Position numbers and translations under genes: made by a program. The notes below the pieces were generated by a model that worked only from the letters and a program-made list of their open reading frames with translations, was not told where the DNA came from and made no database searches. A stretch of DNA of 64,000 nucleotides from Solenopsis invicta (Eukaryota; Arthropoda; Insecta; Hymenoptera; Formicidae): positions 3,919,001 through 3,983,000 of the forward strand of contig NC_052668.1 of NCBI RefSeq assembly GCF_016802725.1, read 5' to 3'. Below, one piece after another: positions 45,201-56,036 of the stretch. The stretch's first letter is position 1. Each line of letters begins with the position of its first letter.

Positions 45201-45480
45201 AGAAAAGGAAGTGTAGGATATGTGGAGGGGGAATGGAAACTTGGGAGCACATATGGGAGGAATGCACGAATTGGGGGATTAAAAAGGGATGGCAGGAGAT
45301 GGAGGATAAGGTCTTGGGAGAGGACGAAGAGGGAGAGATTTGGATGAAGAGATTAGAGGAGTTGATGGAGGGAGGAGAATGGTTGGGTATGAATGAGAGT
45401 GTGGAAGGGAGAGAAAAATGCGGCGGAAATGGAGGTTCAGAGAATGAGTGCGGAGGTATGAATGGATAAGTGATCTTTCT
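42250..45480 (+). pseudogene. LINE ORF2 remnant: endonuclease, reverse transcriptase, zinc knuckle
   Basis: In order on plus: APE endonuclease start (GFWNVTGMENKEDF, about 42260), GWDFYARTG near 42663 where GDFNAR is usual, and SDHQPL at 42959. The reverse transcriptase follows: AYKVYATVLAKRLRE near 43790, VDLKAAFDSVDRE, GIRQGCPLSPCLF near 44150, and AYADDVAV at 44268-44291. Then KYKYLGYVM, and CRICGGGMETWEHIWEEC at about 45211-45264 (CCHC-type). Catalytic YADD is intact, but many stops and frameshifts break the frame (for example 42859, 43622, 44236, 44555). A non-LTR element of uncertain clade, dead. Confidence 0.85.
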
Positions 45481-45813
45481 CTCTTGTGCGTTGTAAAGGA
45501 TGCGAGGAATAAAATGTTGAAACTTTGTAAGCGGAGCGAAGGTCCGCAGTGTACTAAAGGTCCGCAAGGAATAAAGTACCTTATATATATAGTAAATTTT
45601 TTAATAAATTTGTTAAAAAAATAAAGTTTTTAACTAATTAATATTTAAAGAAAAATAAAGCAAAAATTAATTAAATTAAACAATCTTTTAGATTCTCTTA
45701 AAAAAGAGATAAGGAAAAGATTTTATCATGTAAGAAATCTAAAAATAATTATTACTTATATATTTAAACAATTAATTAGTTCCGGATTCTCAAAATTTAA
45801 ATACAATTAATAA
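45481..45813. other. LINE 3' flank and AT-rich spacer
   Basis: GGTCCGCAGTGTACTAAAGG and GGTCCGCAAGGAATAAAGTA are near-repeats just after the LINE and may belong to its 3' end. The rest is AT-rich. Confidence 0.4.
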
Positions 45814-46735
45814 TTGGAAAATAGACTAATGAGAGTCAGCGTGGGTCAAAAAACGCAATCACAAGTATCGATATTAAATCATTTATTCAATTCATTTATT
45901 CAAAATTACAAAACGAATGTTTCGACTCGCTTTGGAGTCATCTTTAGCGCAACAAGAAATACTACAGGCAATAAAAATAGAAGCCGTCATCAGTCTTTGT
46001 AAATGGGAAGCATCAAGTCGCCAACGGTTTGACAATTCCGTGGTGATACTTTTAACCGCAAAGGTATCGCAAGAGATAACGCTTAGTTGTATAACTGTCG
46101 TATAATTATTTTAAATCTCGAAAAATTCTAATTGAGACTATATTTTCTCGTCATCATGTCGCAAGAAATGACACTTCACTACATAATTGTCAAATGATTA
46201 TTTTAGATGTCAAAAAATTATTTTAGTTGCGACTGTATGTACTCGTGGATCCCCACTCGAGCTGATGACAACTAATGAAGCTTGAGATAAGTTTTGTCCG
46301 TAGAAATTAATTTCTCTTGACGAAGTAAGCACTCAAACACTACTCGTCTTACACCAACACGTACTCACGGTTTCGAGTCCGAATGGGTACTAACTGTCCG
46401 GAACATCATATCTTACCTGAACGTTTCGAGATCCAAAATAATTATACGACAGTTATACAGCTAAGCGTTATCTCTTGCGATACCTTCGCGATTAAAAATA
46501 CCACCACGGAATTATCAAACCGTTGGCGACTTGAGTGCTTCCCATTTTCGAAGACTGATGACGGTTTCTATTTCTATTGCCTGTACTTTTTTTTGTTACG
46601 CTGTGATAACTCCAAAGCGAGTCGAAACGTTCGTTTTGTAATTTTGAATTGAATAAATGATTCAATGTCGATACTTGTGATTACGATCTTTGACCTGCGC
46701 TGACTCTCGCAGAACATCAAGCGGTTGAGAATAAA
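45814..46735. repeat. Penelope-type inverted repeat pair
   Basis: An arm at about 45828-46116 (GAGTCAGCGTGGGTCAAAAA, CGACTCGCTTTGGAGTCATC, GTCGCCAACGGTTTGAC) is inverted at about 46411-46711. The beginning also encodes LMRVSVGQKTQSQVSILNHL, the same peptide that precedes the nuclease remnant on minus at 47249. Penelope-like elements often have such repeat ends. Confidence 0.7.
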
Positions 46736-46849
46736 CAACGGTAAATTCAAATGCACAAGTACCAAAAATATATAGAATAAATTGACGGTGAGCCAAATAT
46801 TACAAAAAAATTGATTAACCTTGTATCATTTTGACGGATTAAATCAATT

Positions 46850-47250
46850 ATAATTTACTCAATAACAAGAGATACGCATGATGCAAACATTCGGTGTCCG
46901 TTTGTAAGTTGAGACTTTTATCTTGTAACTGAATATGTAGCATTTCAAAAATAAAATCAACCGCTTGCCTAAGTAGCGCTCATTATCTAAGATTTTAATG
47001 TTCTCCAAATCAAATTCGTAATTACAAATAAGTCTGTGTTCTGTAATGACAGAGTAATTGTGCGTGTTCCAATTAATGTGCAATACTCATTAATTCTTGT
47101 TTTCAATTTCCTGCTGGTTTGGCTCACATATGACGCCTCGCAGTCTTTACATGCAATTTTATACACGACATTGAATAAATGATTCAATATCGATACTTGT
47201 GATTGCGCTCTTTGACCCGCGCTGACTCTCATTAACTTATTTTCCAATCA
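46850..47250 (-). pseudogene. Penelope-like element remnant (GIY-YIG end)
   Basis: On minus from 47247 the translation reads SILNHLFN, then VVYKIACKDCEASYVSQTSR, then KLKTRINEY, the first part of the GIY-YIG endonuclease of Penelope-like elements. After a frameshift, ITEHRLICNYEFDLENIKIL follows (about 47045-46985), matching the C-terminal region of the larger element at 51255-54490. Reverse transcriptase is absent. Associated with the inverted arms at 45828-46711. Confidence 0.8.
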
Positions 47251-47380
47251 TTAATTGTATTTATATATTTAATATAAATTATTGTAAATGTATTTTAATA
47301 TTATATAAAAATTTAATATAAATATGTCAATTTAAATTAAGTTTTATTATGTTCTTTTTTTTTTTACCAATTTTACTATA

Positions 47381-48102
47381 TAGGGTGTCTCAGAAAACTC
47401 GCCTCCCTTTTTAAGAGCAAATTCTTTAGAAAATTTTAATACAAAAATGTCAAGGGTGTAATGGTTTTTATTCGCAATTAAAGTTTACGAATCACAGAGC
47501 TGACATTTCGCGCGCTCAGGCATGGTGACATGACAAGGTACCACAAGGGTACCTCTTGACATTGAAGTTGTTATATAAATACGCAGTGACATTTATATTA
47601 AGAAATTATGACTGTACCGTTGAGTCAGCTGTCAAAATCAATTTATTACCATGTTCATATGATAAGAACTTTTCTTTTTATAAGAACTTTACTTTTTTAT
47701 ATATTGCCATAATAGTTCTTATTGTACAAATTTGGTATTGAATTAATTTTGACAGCTGATCCAACGGCTATCGTAACATCTTGTTATTAAATTAATATTT
47801 TATTGAAAATGTTAATTATGCATATGTAATGCACAAGTGTTTGCTACAGTCATAATTTTTTAATATAAATGTCACTGCGTACTTAGATGACAATCTCAAT
47901 GTCAAGAGATACCCTTGTGGTACCTTGTCATGTCACCATGCCTGAGCGCGCAAAATGTCAGCTCTGTGATTCGTAAATTTTAATCGCAAATAATTTGAAA
48001 ACCATTATACCCTCGACATTTTTGTATTAGAATATTTTTCTTAAAATTGTTAAAAAAATCCACTCTCAAAAAGGGAGGCAAGCTTTCTGAGAAATCCTGT
48101 AT
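47381..48102. mobile_element. Foldback of the TACAGGGTGTCTCA family
   Basis: Arms of about 240 bp (AGGGTGTCTCAGAAAACTCG against CAAGCTTTCTGAGAAATCCTG). Both contain GAGCTGACATTTCGCGCGCT or its inverse and GGTACCACAAGGGTACCTCT. A smaller palindrome (CAGCTGTCAAAATCAATTTA at about 47627, inverse at about 47740-47760) occupies the centre. The single-arm relative is 8422-8690; a diverged relative is 56660-57783. Confidence 0.8.
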
Positions 48103-48640
48103 ATTATTTATTTTATTTATGATATTACATTATATTTATAATAATTTATATTAAATATTTCATTTATACTATTATTAAATTTTCATTGAATTTTCTGAGT
48201 AGGTTTTTGTAAGAGATTTTTAAGTGGGTTTAAACGGATTTTTTTAGGTGGGTCCAACCTATTAAAACCCGGTGGGTTTTAATGAGTTAGACCTATCTTG
48301 ACAAATCCTGCCCGTCTGACATATAGACAAATCTATGCGCGCATGCACATAACTTGCATGCAGTGATTCTCCACACGTGTCACAGAATTGTACCCGAACG
48401 TCCGAGCCTTACTCATTATACATTTTTCTTATATAGCAAATTAAATTTTAGAAAAGATATAATATACTTATATTAATAAAAATAAATAATATGAATTAAA
48501 TGGCACATCTATCTGCAATACGGATCTAGCTCAAAATATAGAATTTGAAAGTGATTAAACACACGTCAATTTAGAACAATGCTTTTCCACTATTATTTTT
48601 ATAAAATTTTGCGAGTTACATCAGAATGTACATATATGTG
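48103..48640. other. AT-rich intron, nothing recognised
   Basis: A run of GTGGGTTTAA-like words at about 48225-48290; no gene. Confidence 0.35.
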
Positions 48641-48829
48641 CATCAGTGCTTGCAACAATCTGCACATTTCGGTCGATTCCTGAAGCGACGCCCACTGCTT
48701 TCCCCAGCTCGCCGCTCGAAGGTCGAGACCGCGAACACGCGACAGGCGCTCTGCCGAGCGGTAGTGGGGAAAACAGTGGGCATCGCTTCAGGAATCGACC
48801 CAAAATGTACAGATCGTTGCAAGCACTAA
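48641..48829. mobile_element. GC-rich hairpin MITE, about 190 bp
   Basis: Left arm CATCAGTGCTTGCAACAATC ... and right arm ... TTGCAAGCACTAATG pair over about 80 bp (GGTCGATTCCTGAAGCGA against TCGCTTCAGGAATCGACC; CCCACTGCTTTCCCC against GGGGAAAACAGTGGG), with a 30-nt GC-rich loop. Similar words AATGTACATA flank both sides (48625 and about 48828), suggesting a target duplication. It is markedly GC-rich for this neighbourhood. Confidence 0.65.
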
Positions 48830-49094
48830 TGTACATAAATGGATATGCCACATTTATATGAGTATACCATATTTATTGTTAATTGTCGATATTGTATATT
48901 ATTAAGAAAAAATAATTATAGAAACAATTTTGTCAGAAAAACCGAAATAGAATTTAAATTTAAAAATAATACTCTAACAATTTCTCTTTAGTTATTAATA
49001 AAGTCTTGCAAAAATTCATGATTTTTAAAGATAAAAATAAATTTCATGTCTTTTTCCTATTACTAAACACTTGAGTAATGATTTTTCAAGTTAC
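48830..49094. other. AT-rich intron next to RSK exon
   Basis: No feature beyond the splice donor at 49094. Confidence 0.5.
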
Positions 49095-49333
49095 CCAGCT
49101 AACATGATGTATAGCAAAACTCCAAGTGACCAAATGTCACACGCTGCGTCATATCCTTGGCGTTTCAACACTTCGGGTGCTACAAAGTTGGCTGTGTAAC
49201 AAGGCGTCATTAGCAAACCGTTCTCTGCTCGTAATTGTGTCGCAAAACCAAGATCACATATACAAAGCGTCGTTGGGTCACCACCAGGTTTTGAATAAAG
49301 GATATTTGATGGCTTCAAGTCTCTATGAACAAC
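49095..49333 (-). CDS. S6kII: RSK, exon with catalytic and activation loops of CTKD
   Basis: The exon reads VVHRDLKPSNILYSKPGG, then CDLGFATQLRAENGLLMTPC, then YTANFVAPEVLKRQGYDAAC and DIWSLGVLLYIMLAG. It holds the HRDLKPSN catalytic loop and the activation loop with TPCYTANF, whose Thr in LMTP is the ERK phosphorylation site in studied RSKs. The metal-binding DFG is DLG here (codon CTT, 49250-49252). The acceptor on minus ends in ATAG after a T-rich tract; the donor is GG|GTAAC. 239 nt, phase 0 in and phase 2 out. The APE motif reads APEV, as in other RSKs. Confidence 0.96.
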
Positions 49334-50006
49334 CTATTTTTTTTTTTTTGTAAGCAACGGTTTATTACATTTCATCATATATATATATAAATCCATACTT
49401 ACACACGAGCGAATATACAAGTTAAAATATACGACGCAAAATGTTTATTACAGATATTCATAGTATTTAAAGTTATAAATTAAATAATCAAGTTAAAAAA
49501 TTAATGATTTTTGACTGGATTTAATTAATTTAAAATAAATTGATTTAAGTTTTAATAGTTTTAGATTTTAACTTTAACTAGTTATTTTTAAAACACACAT
49601 TAACTTATTAACTTTTTTCTTAATTAAAAATATATCTATGTAAAAAAATACATTCCTATATGAAAAAAAACAATCTTTCTCACTTCATATAAACTTAATT
49701 TATAAATAAAATATTAAATTTATTTGATGTGCGTGTATGATCTGTATCATAATTGTTCTGTTACTTAGAGTAACTAATTTAAAAAAATAACATTCTAATT
49801 TAATATAAATAACACTTCTCATGATTAACTTTTAATTTCAGTTAATTTTACCTTAACGCATTTTAACTAAATTAGTTTTTAATTCGTGCAACTTTTAACG
49901 TATCAGTAACAAAATTAATTTTTTAAGTCATTAATTTTAATTTAGTCTGAAAAATATTAACTTGCCCAATCTTAGATTATATTATACAATTAAAAATCAT
50001 ACTTAC
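49334..50006 (-). other. RSK intron, 673 bp
   Basis: AT-rich intron from donor GGA|GTAAGT to acceptor TAG, splitting the sequence between HENG and VVHRD. The poly-T tract near 49337-49350 on plus corresponds to an A-rich run on minus. No element recognised. Confidence 0.85.
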
Positions 50007-50255
50007 TCCGTTTTCATGAAGATAATGTACCACACTTGTAACAGTGTAAATGACTTCAGCGGCTTCTCTTTCGGTAAAATTTCGTCTCTGTAGTAAACGA
50101 TCGAGGAGTTCGCCACCGCGTAAAAGTTCTAATACAAGATATACTCGTTTATCGTCTTCATGAACCGCTCTCAATGTTACAATATGGGGATGCCTGCCGT
50201 ATCGTAATAGAATTTCTATTTCCTCCGTCGAATCTCGTTTCGATTTCTCAATCAC
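50007..50255 (-). CDS. S6kII: RSK, exon for N-lobe helix C and hinge of CTKD
   Basis: Reads VIEKSKRDSTEEIEILLRYG, then RHPHIVTLRAVHEDDKRVYL, then VLELLRGGELLDRLLQRRNF and a helical stretch ending YLHENG. STEEIEILLRYG is helix C with the Glu that should pair with the catalytic Lys; VLELLRGGELLDRL is the hinge. 249 nt, phase 0 on both sides, with canonical AG and GTAAGT borders. The Lys partner is at the end of the preceding exon (AVK). Confidence 0.96.
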
Positions 50256-50344
50256 CTATTTTGATCAGTTATCCAGCTCTAATTTTCTACTTATTTCATA
50301 TAACTCTTAAAAATGTATTTTATCGTAACTCTTATATACTTTAC

Positions 50345-50610
50345 CTTTACAGCATATTCCATTTTGGATGCTATATGAATAGCCAAGTATACCACACTGT
50401 AGCTTCCTCTGCCAATTTCGTGTTTAAATTCATATTCGTCAGTTATAGAAACAGGATTAACATAAGCCGGAAAAATGGCACTAATGTTATCGTAATTTCT
50501 ATATTCGGAAGACATAACGTGATCCGCATCCGCGAGTAAACATGGTGCAACAAAACTGAATCCGCGAAATAATTCGTGAGCGTTTGCACTAGGTGGTACT
50601 CCGGGAGAAT
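50345..50610 (-). CDS. S6kII: RSK, linker with turn and hydrophobic motifs, CTKD start
   Basis: Reads (D)SPGVPPSANAHELFRGFSFV, an insect-type linker (APCLLADADHVMSSEYRNYD), then YEFKHEIGRGSYSVVYLA and KMEYAVK. DSPG holds the turn-motif Ser, and FRGFSF is the hydrophobic motif whose Ser recruits PDK1 in studied RSKs. GRGSYSVV is the Gly-rich loop of the second kinase domain, and AVK carries the ATP-binding Lys. The acceptor CACGCAG (minus) completes the Asp codon begun in the previous exon. 266 nt, donor AAG|GTAAAG. An 89-bp intron separates it from the next exon. Confidence 0.96.
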
Positions 50611-51720
50611 CTGCGTGTATTTGTGAGTGTGTATGTATAAGACAGTTTTAGTAAAAATATTAGAATGCGAATTTAATTAAGATACCAGAGCCGAATAAAG
50701 GCCACTTACGGGAACACTAAAGTGATGGTATTATCGGCATTACAGGATACAAAATTATTCAAAATAGCTTTACAAAATGTAACAAAATTCTTTTACATGT
50801 AAAAAGTATAAACAGAAATAAATCGCTATGGCAAACCATATTACTTTTTAACATTATAAAAAAATGATTTTTATTATAACAGTTTTAAAAAATAAACATA
50901 AGGTTAGCAGACCTATGTTAGTTGCAGCGGTTCTTCATGCTGAATATTTTTTACAATCTCCAACTTATCGAGAGACGCAGAAGTATCTCGCGTCAAATAA
51001 ACGCATAACAAAAAAGATTGTGTGTCTTTACGCAAGCCAGCGATTTTCGAGTACCCGAATTATCGGTTCTCTGCAGTTAGAATTAATTGCGTTCGGCAGG
51101 AAAGGCAACTTTGTAATTGTTTAAGATGTTTCATCCCTTAAACACACCGATCACGTAAAATAGGTAAACATATTTTCCGGTCTGGGACTCTTTTAACTTT
51201 GAAAAGCTATAACTTAGGTTCCAATCAATATTTTTTAAAATTATTTAAAATGGACTCGTCAATATAAAAATTAAAAAATAAAACGTAAGAAATGCGAGTC
51301 AAAACGCGGTAATTGGTGCATTAATAACATGCACAATATATTTAAGATTTAGTACGTCGATATGTATACATTAACTCGGACGCGTTTCGATTTCCCTTGA
51401 AGTCATTTTCAATATTGCAATTCCATTAAAATGATCGTTGTGTGACGTAGTGGTCGCGTTGAACAAAAGAAACAAACATTTCAAGCCCGGCATACGTTGT
51501 GTCCGACTCGAGGGCGAGAAATTGACACGCCGTGTAGTCGCTATTTCGTGTACAAGAATTCAGAGCACATTTACACATTATGGTCCATCAATGTTGACCA
51601 CCAAGATGGATATATGAGCAATCATGCCGTAATCTGTGGTAGACAATAAACATGAATCCTCGGAAGTCATAAAATAAAAAATTCAGACAACTCACCAGCA
51701 CTGTCAAAATATTATTGGAG

Positions 51721-53380
51721 TAATAATAATATAACTTTCCAATGTCCACATGATTCAAATTTGTTAAATAACATCAACACAGCCTCTACAGCATCATCTG
51801 ATTCCATTTCCTCTGACCTTCTCACTATTTCTCTTGATCCCTCCTCTTTCTGTAACAATATTTTCCCTCCCTCTTTTGTTATCATTAGGAACAAATGGTT
51901 TTTGAATCTGTCATCTACCTATACCTATGAATATACAATGTTTGTCATAACTTGGTGAGAATTTCTCCTTACCAATTAGTAACAAAAAATTGTTATATTT
52001 GAATTTATAAAAAATATTGAACAAAATATCAAAAAATTTCCGGGTTCACTACAAATGGCAGTCAGAAACCATTACATTCCCTTACTTAACAATCTTTTAT
52101 CTCTTTCTCCCTCATAGGAATCAATCACAATTTCCAAATTTAGTTAAGATTACTAAAAGTTTTTTAAAAGACAATCCGAATTTGATAATCACAAAGGCTG
52201 ATAAGGGTAATTTTACGGTTGCTTTGAACAGAGATGATTACACGAATAAATTAAATGAGATGTTGGACAATGAGACTTATACTATAATCAAAACAGATCC
52301 TTCAAAAAACTTGATAAGTAAGCTTAGAACGCTGTTGTCAAAGTGGAAGAATCTGAATTATATCTCAGACTTTAATTACAAAAGAATTTTCTGTAGTGAT
52401 GGCTTAATACCTAGAGCCTAGGGTCTCCCAAAAGTACACAAGGCAAACTGCCCCCTTAGGATCATTGTGTCATCGATTGACAGTCCGTTATATGAGTTGG
52501 CAACGTTTTTACATAAAATACTTTCCACAGTACCCCACCAAGTCGTGGGCACATTGATAACAGCTTCGAACTTGTAAAGGAATTGAATAATTCACAAATT
52601 AATAGTGATTTCCAATTAATATCGTTAGACGTTGTGTCATTGTTTATGAACGTTCCCACAGAACTGGCTGTAAACAGTATTCACAAGAGATAAAACCTTA
52701 TCTAGCAACATTGCAAGATTCCTCGAGACGAATTCGTTGGCGCCGTTCGCTTTGTTCTTGACTCGACTGTTTTTCAATTTGACAATCAATATTACAAACA
52801 AAATTTCAGGACTCCTATGGGCTCCCCGCTATCGCCTATCATTGCCGATTTAGTTATGCAGAATTTGGAAAGTGAGGTGCTCAAGACAATTGATTTTCCT
52901 GTAGCTTTTTATTATCAATACGTAGACAACATTGTCACAACGGTGCCACCACCGTACATTGATATGTTATTAAATAGTTTCAACGCAATTCATCCAAGGT
53001 TAAAATTCAATATTGAAGTCCGCAGTAATAAAATTAATTTTTTAGATACTACGATTTTAATTTCTGACAATAAGATTAAATTTGACTAGTTTCACAAAAC
53101 TTATATTTTCAGAAAGATATCTGAATTTTTTTGTCGCGGCATCCGCTTTCACAAAAAAGAGGTGTTATCATGGTTGATAGGGCCTTCTTTTTATTGCATC
53201 CTGAATTTCACCAAAAAAATCTAGAGTTAGTAGTGAATATTCTTTTGAGCAACGACTATCCGTTAGATTTTATTTTTAAAACTATAAAAACAAAATTAAA
53301 AAGTCTGATCCATAATCAAAATACCCAACAGGATAATTCCGCTAACGATTCTAAATCTGAACAAACAAAAAATTGATTTA
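51721..53380 (+). pseudogene. Penelope reverse transcriptase, broken
   Basis: In order on plus: KITKSFLKDNPNLIITKADK and GNFTVALNRDDYTNKL (52140-52260), GLPKVHKANCPLRIIVSSID (about 52422-52480), LISLDVVSLFMNVPTELA (about 52618-52672), RTPMGSPLSPIIADLVMQNL (about 52807-52866), YYQYVDNIV (52910-52936), then KINFLDTTI. This is the order of Penelope reverse transcriptases. The catalytic YVDD is YVDN here, changing the second Asp to Asn (codon AAC, 52928-52930). Stops at 52419 and 53087 and several frameshifts also disable it. Confidence 0.85.
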
Positions 53381-53400
53381 CGATCCCCTATATTGATTCA

Positions 53401-53850
53401 GTGTCTAACAAATTCAGAGACATCACAAATAATACTGACTCTGGATTGACATTTTACAGTCTCAACAAACTCGGCACTTTTATCAAAGTCCATAAAGATC
53501 CTCTCCAGGATACCTCCAAAAAGAAAGTCGTATATAAAATATTGTGCAATGACTGTGATGCTTCCTATGTGAGCCAGACGGGGAGACAATTAAAACAATC
53601 TCAGAATACCGCCGACATATTCGTAGAAACACGACAACTAATTCTTATTGGTTATAATTGACCATAGATTGCAATGCAGTCATGATTTTGATTGGGACAA
53701 TGTACAAGTTCTTGATGTTGAAAAAAACATTTTCAAACGGCTCACTTCAGAGATGCTACATATCAAATCTCAGAGAGAGAGTCTGAATTTACAAACAGAC
53801 ACGGACTTTTTCGACCATGCCTACTCGGCAATCTTAAACAGGTTGTGACC
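53401..53850 (+). pseudogene. Penelope GIY-YIG endonuclease part, broken
   Basis: SKKKVVYKILCNDCDASYVS then QTGRQLKQS (53515-53605) corresponds to the GIY-YIG core, in which Penelope elements carry a Cys pair (CNDC) and a conserved Arg. A frameshift follows, then IIDHRLQCSHDFDWDNVQVL and KRLTSEMLHIKSQ (53652-53775), and the end NRL before the stop at about 53846. Same arrangement as the remnant at 46850-47250. Confidence 0.85.
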
Positions 53851-54490
53851 TCTCTGATACATATCGGCTATTATTTCGTGCTCATTTGTGTTCGTACCAT
53901 TAACGAGAAAACATCAACTATCTCTGTGCCATTCTATTTATTATATTTATTAGTTCTATTATTTCCGACTCAATAACGTCTTTTTTAAAAAATCGGTGTT
54001 AATTTATTATTTTACGATGTGACGTCAATACCTTACAAAATGGCTTGAATTGACAGTGCTGGTGAGTTGTCTCAAATTTTATTTTACAACTTCCAAGGAT
54101 TCATGTTCACTGTCCACCACAAATTACGGTATGATCGCTCATATATCCATCTTGGTGGTCAACATTGATGGACCATAATGTGTAAATTTGCTCTGAATTC
54201 TTGTACACGAAATAGCGACTATACGGCGTGTCAATTTCTCGCCCTCGAGTCGGAAACAACGTATGCCGAGCTTGAAATGTTTGTTTCTTTTGTTCAACGC
54301 GACCACCACGTCACACAAGGTCATTTTTATGAAATTGCATCGTTGAAAATGACTTCAAGAAAAGTCAAAACGCGTCCGCGTTAATGTATACATATCAATG
54401 TACCAAATCTTAAATATATTGTATGTTATTAACGCACCAATTACCGCGTCTTGACTCGCATTTCCTACGTTTTATTTTTTAATTTCAATA

Positions 54491-54833
54491 TTTTTCAACA
54501 ATTTTTTTCAAATAAAAGTTTAGAATCTCAGAAATGTGACTGCACAAACGAAATTGCCAAAAAATGATTTATTGTAAAGTTATAAAGGAAAAACTATTAA
54601 GAGGATGCTAAAGTACCGCAAATTATCGACATAACTCTTAAAAATGTATACATTTACAGCATCTAAATATCTTCAAATTAGCGTTACAGAATCACGAAAA
54701 CTTTTAATAGAAATAAAATACGTGTAAAAAAGAAGAGGTGCTTACATAAATTTTACAAGAAAATCAAACAAAATTTAATAAATCATTAAAAATTTACTCG
54801 TATAGCCATCATCTAAGATTAACTTTGCCTTCA
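54491..54833. other. AT-rich intron, nothing recognised
   Basis: Spacer between two elements. Confidence 0.4.
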
Positions 54834-56036
54834 GGGATAACACCACCTTTGAGATTTGAAAAAATCGATTTTTTTTGCTTAAATCATTAGTTTATACTTA
54901 TAAAAATATACTGTAAGTAGTTTTAGAACAAAATTCAAACTGTATTATAATATTTGAGCTGATTAAATGAATCGTCTCTATGCGCCTACCGAGCAGCTGC
55001 AAGCAATTTGAAGCGGCCCCGTCTTCTCTATGCTTCGTAAGTATTTGAGCCTTATTTATGTACCAAAAATAGATCTTTGACTAACACAATATAAATGTTA
55101 TTACTTGTACTATATCAGTAAATAGTTTTGGAAGTGTCGGTTTCTGTGTTTATGCAACGCCATTAGTTTTTCTGTGTTTATGCAACAAACTTGGCTGTTT
55201 GCTATTATAATGATGGCTATAACAGTCTAATGAAAATTTTGCAAGTCTAAAACCGCATGGTGGGCACTACTTGTCATTATTATTGCCAAAAATTGGATGC
55301 GCGGCGCGTCGTACTTGCCGAGCGCAGTCTCACTCAAGAAGCAAAAGAGACCAGAATATCATTATTAGCAACAAGAAAGGAATATAATGAGGCTGCTGAA
55401 CTCGTGGAAGGACAACTTTATGGGGCAGGCATCGCAGATTAGAGATAAATTAAAAATTTTCAACTTTATACACAAAAAATCAGTTACCAAAACTTTAAAC
55501 GCGTTTTTCTCAAAACACAGTTTTTCAAATTTGCGTGCAACGTCACTCTTACAATTTTTATCCGATTGACTTGAAATTTTAACACAATCTTCTTGTAACT
55601 ATTCTATAGGAAAGTACGTAGGCTTTTTGCGAAATGTTGAAAACTCTTTCTGTAATCAGCATTTTTTAAACAAATTTTTGGGTGAAAAATGCACTTTTTC
55701 TATAAATAGCTGCCATTTTGATAAAAATTAATATTTTTAAAAATCCCTACGTATTTCCTAAGTTTTGAATATGCAAATAATCTAGATTTTTTTGTTTGGT
55801 TCCAACATAAACCATGTCGCAAAAAACTTGCACGCAAAAATTCATCTTTAAGAAAAGACAATTTCGTAAATGGGCCAGAACGCCGCCATTTTGTGTATGA
55901 AAGAAAATTAAAAAATATTTTTTTACTCATCAATATATGTACAATAAAGGCCCCTAAGCTTTTTTAAAGTTATTCATTTGCCAACAATAAATTCCCAAAC
56001 TTAAGTATCATTTTAGGGCCTCAAAGGTGGTGTTAC
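54834..56036 (+). mobile_element. DNA transposon remnant, AACACCACCTTTGAG ends
   Basis: Left GGATAACACCACCTTTGAG and right CTCAAAGGTGGTGTTACC are inverted. Plus-strand residues at about 55257-55440 read LDARRVVLAERSLTQEAKET, then RKEYNEAAELVEGQLYGAGI and AD before a stop. This is a transposase-like C-terminus similar to the one at about 1560-1677. The remainder is internally deleted and AT-rich. Flanking duplication is not clear. Confidence 0.65.

Larger units (their letters stand above)
23162..49094 (-). other. RSK intron, about 25.9 kb, repeat-filled
   Basis: Bounded on minus by donor GCTGG|GTAAC (49095/49094) and acceptor CAG. It interrupts the sequence between IMLAG and YTPF in the kinase C-lobe. 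Its contents are almost wholly mobile elements, listed separately, with nesting several levels deep. Confidence 0.9.
51255..54490 (+). mobile_element. Penelope-like element with long inverted ends
   Basis: The left arm (about 51255-51715) and right arm (about 54052-54490) are inverted copies over about 440 bp (CGCGGTAATTGGTGCATTAA / TTAACGCACCAATTACCGCG; CGACTCGAGGGCGAGAAATT / AATTTCTCGCCCTCGAGTCG). Between them on plus lies one degenerate open frame with reverse transcriptase and GIY-YIG parts, described separately. About 3.2 kb, so the structure is complete although coding is broken. No obvious target duplication was identified. Confidence 0.85.

Noticed and set aside
48641..48829. microRNA precursor
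   Set aside because: Arms of about 80 bp and possible target duplications favour a MITE; no way to show processing from sequence alone.
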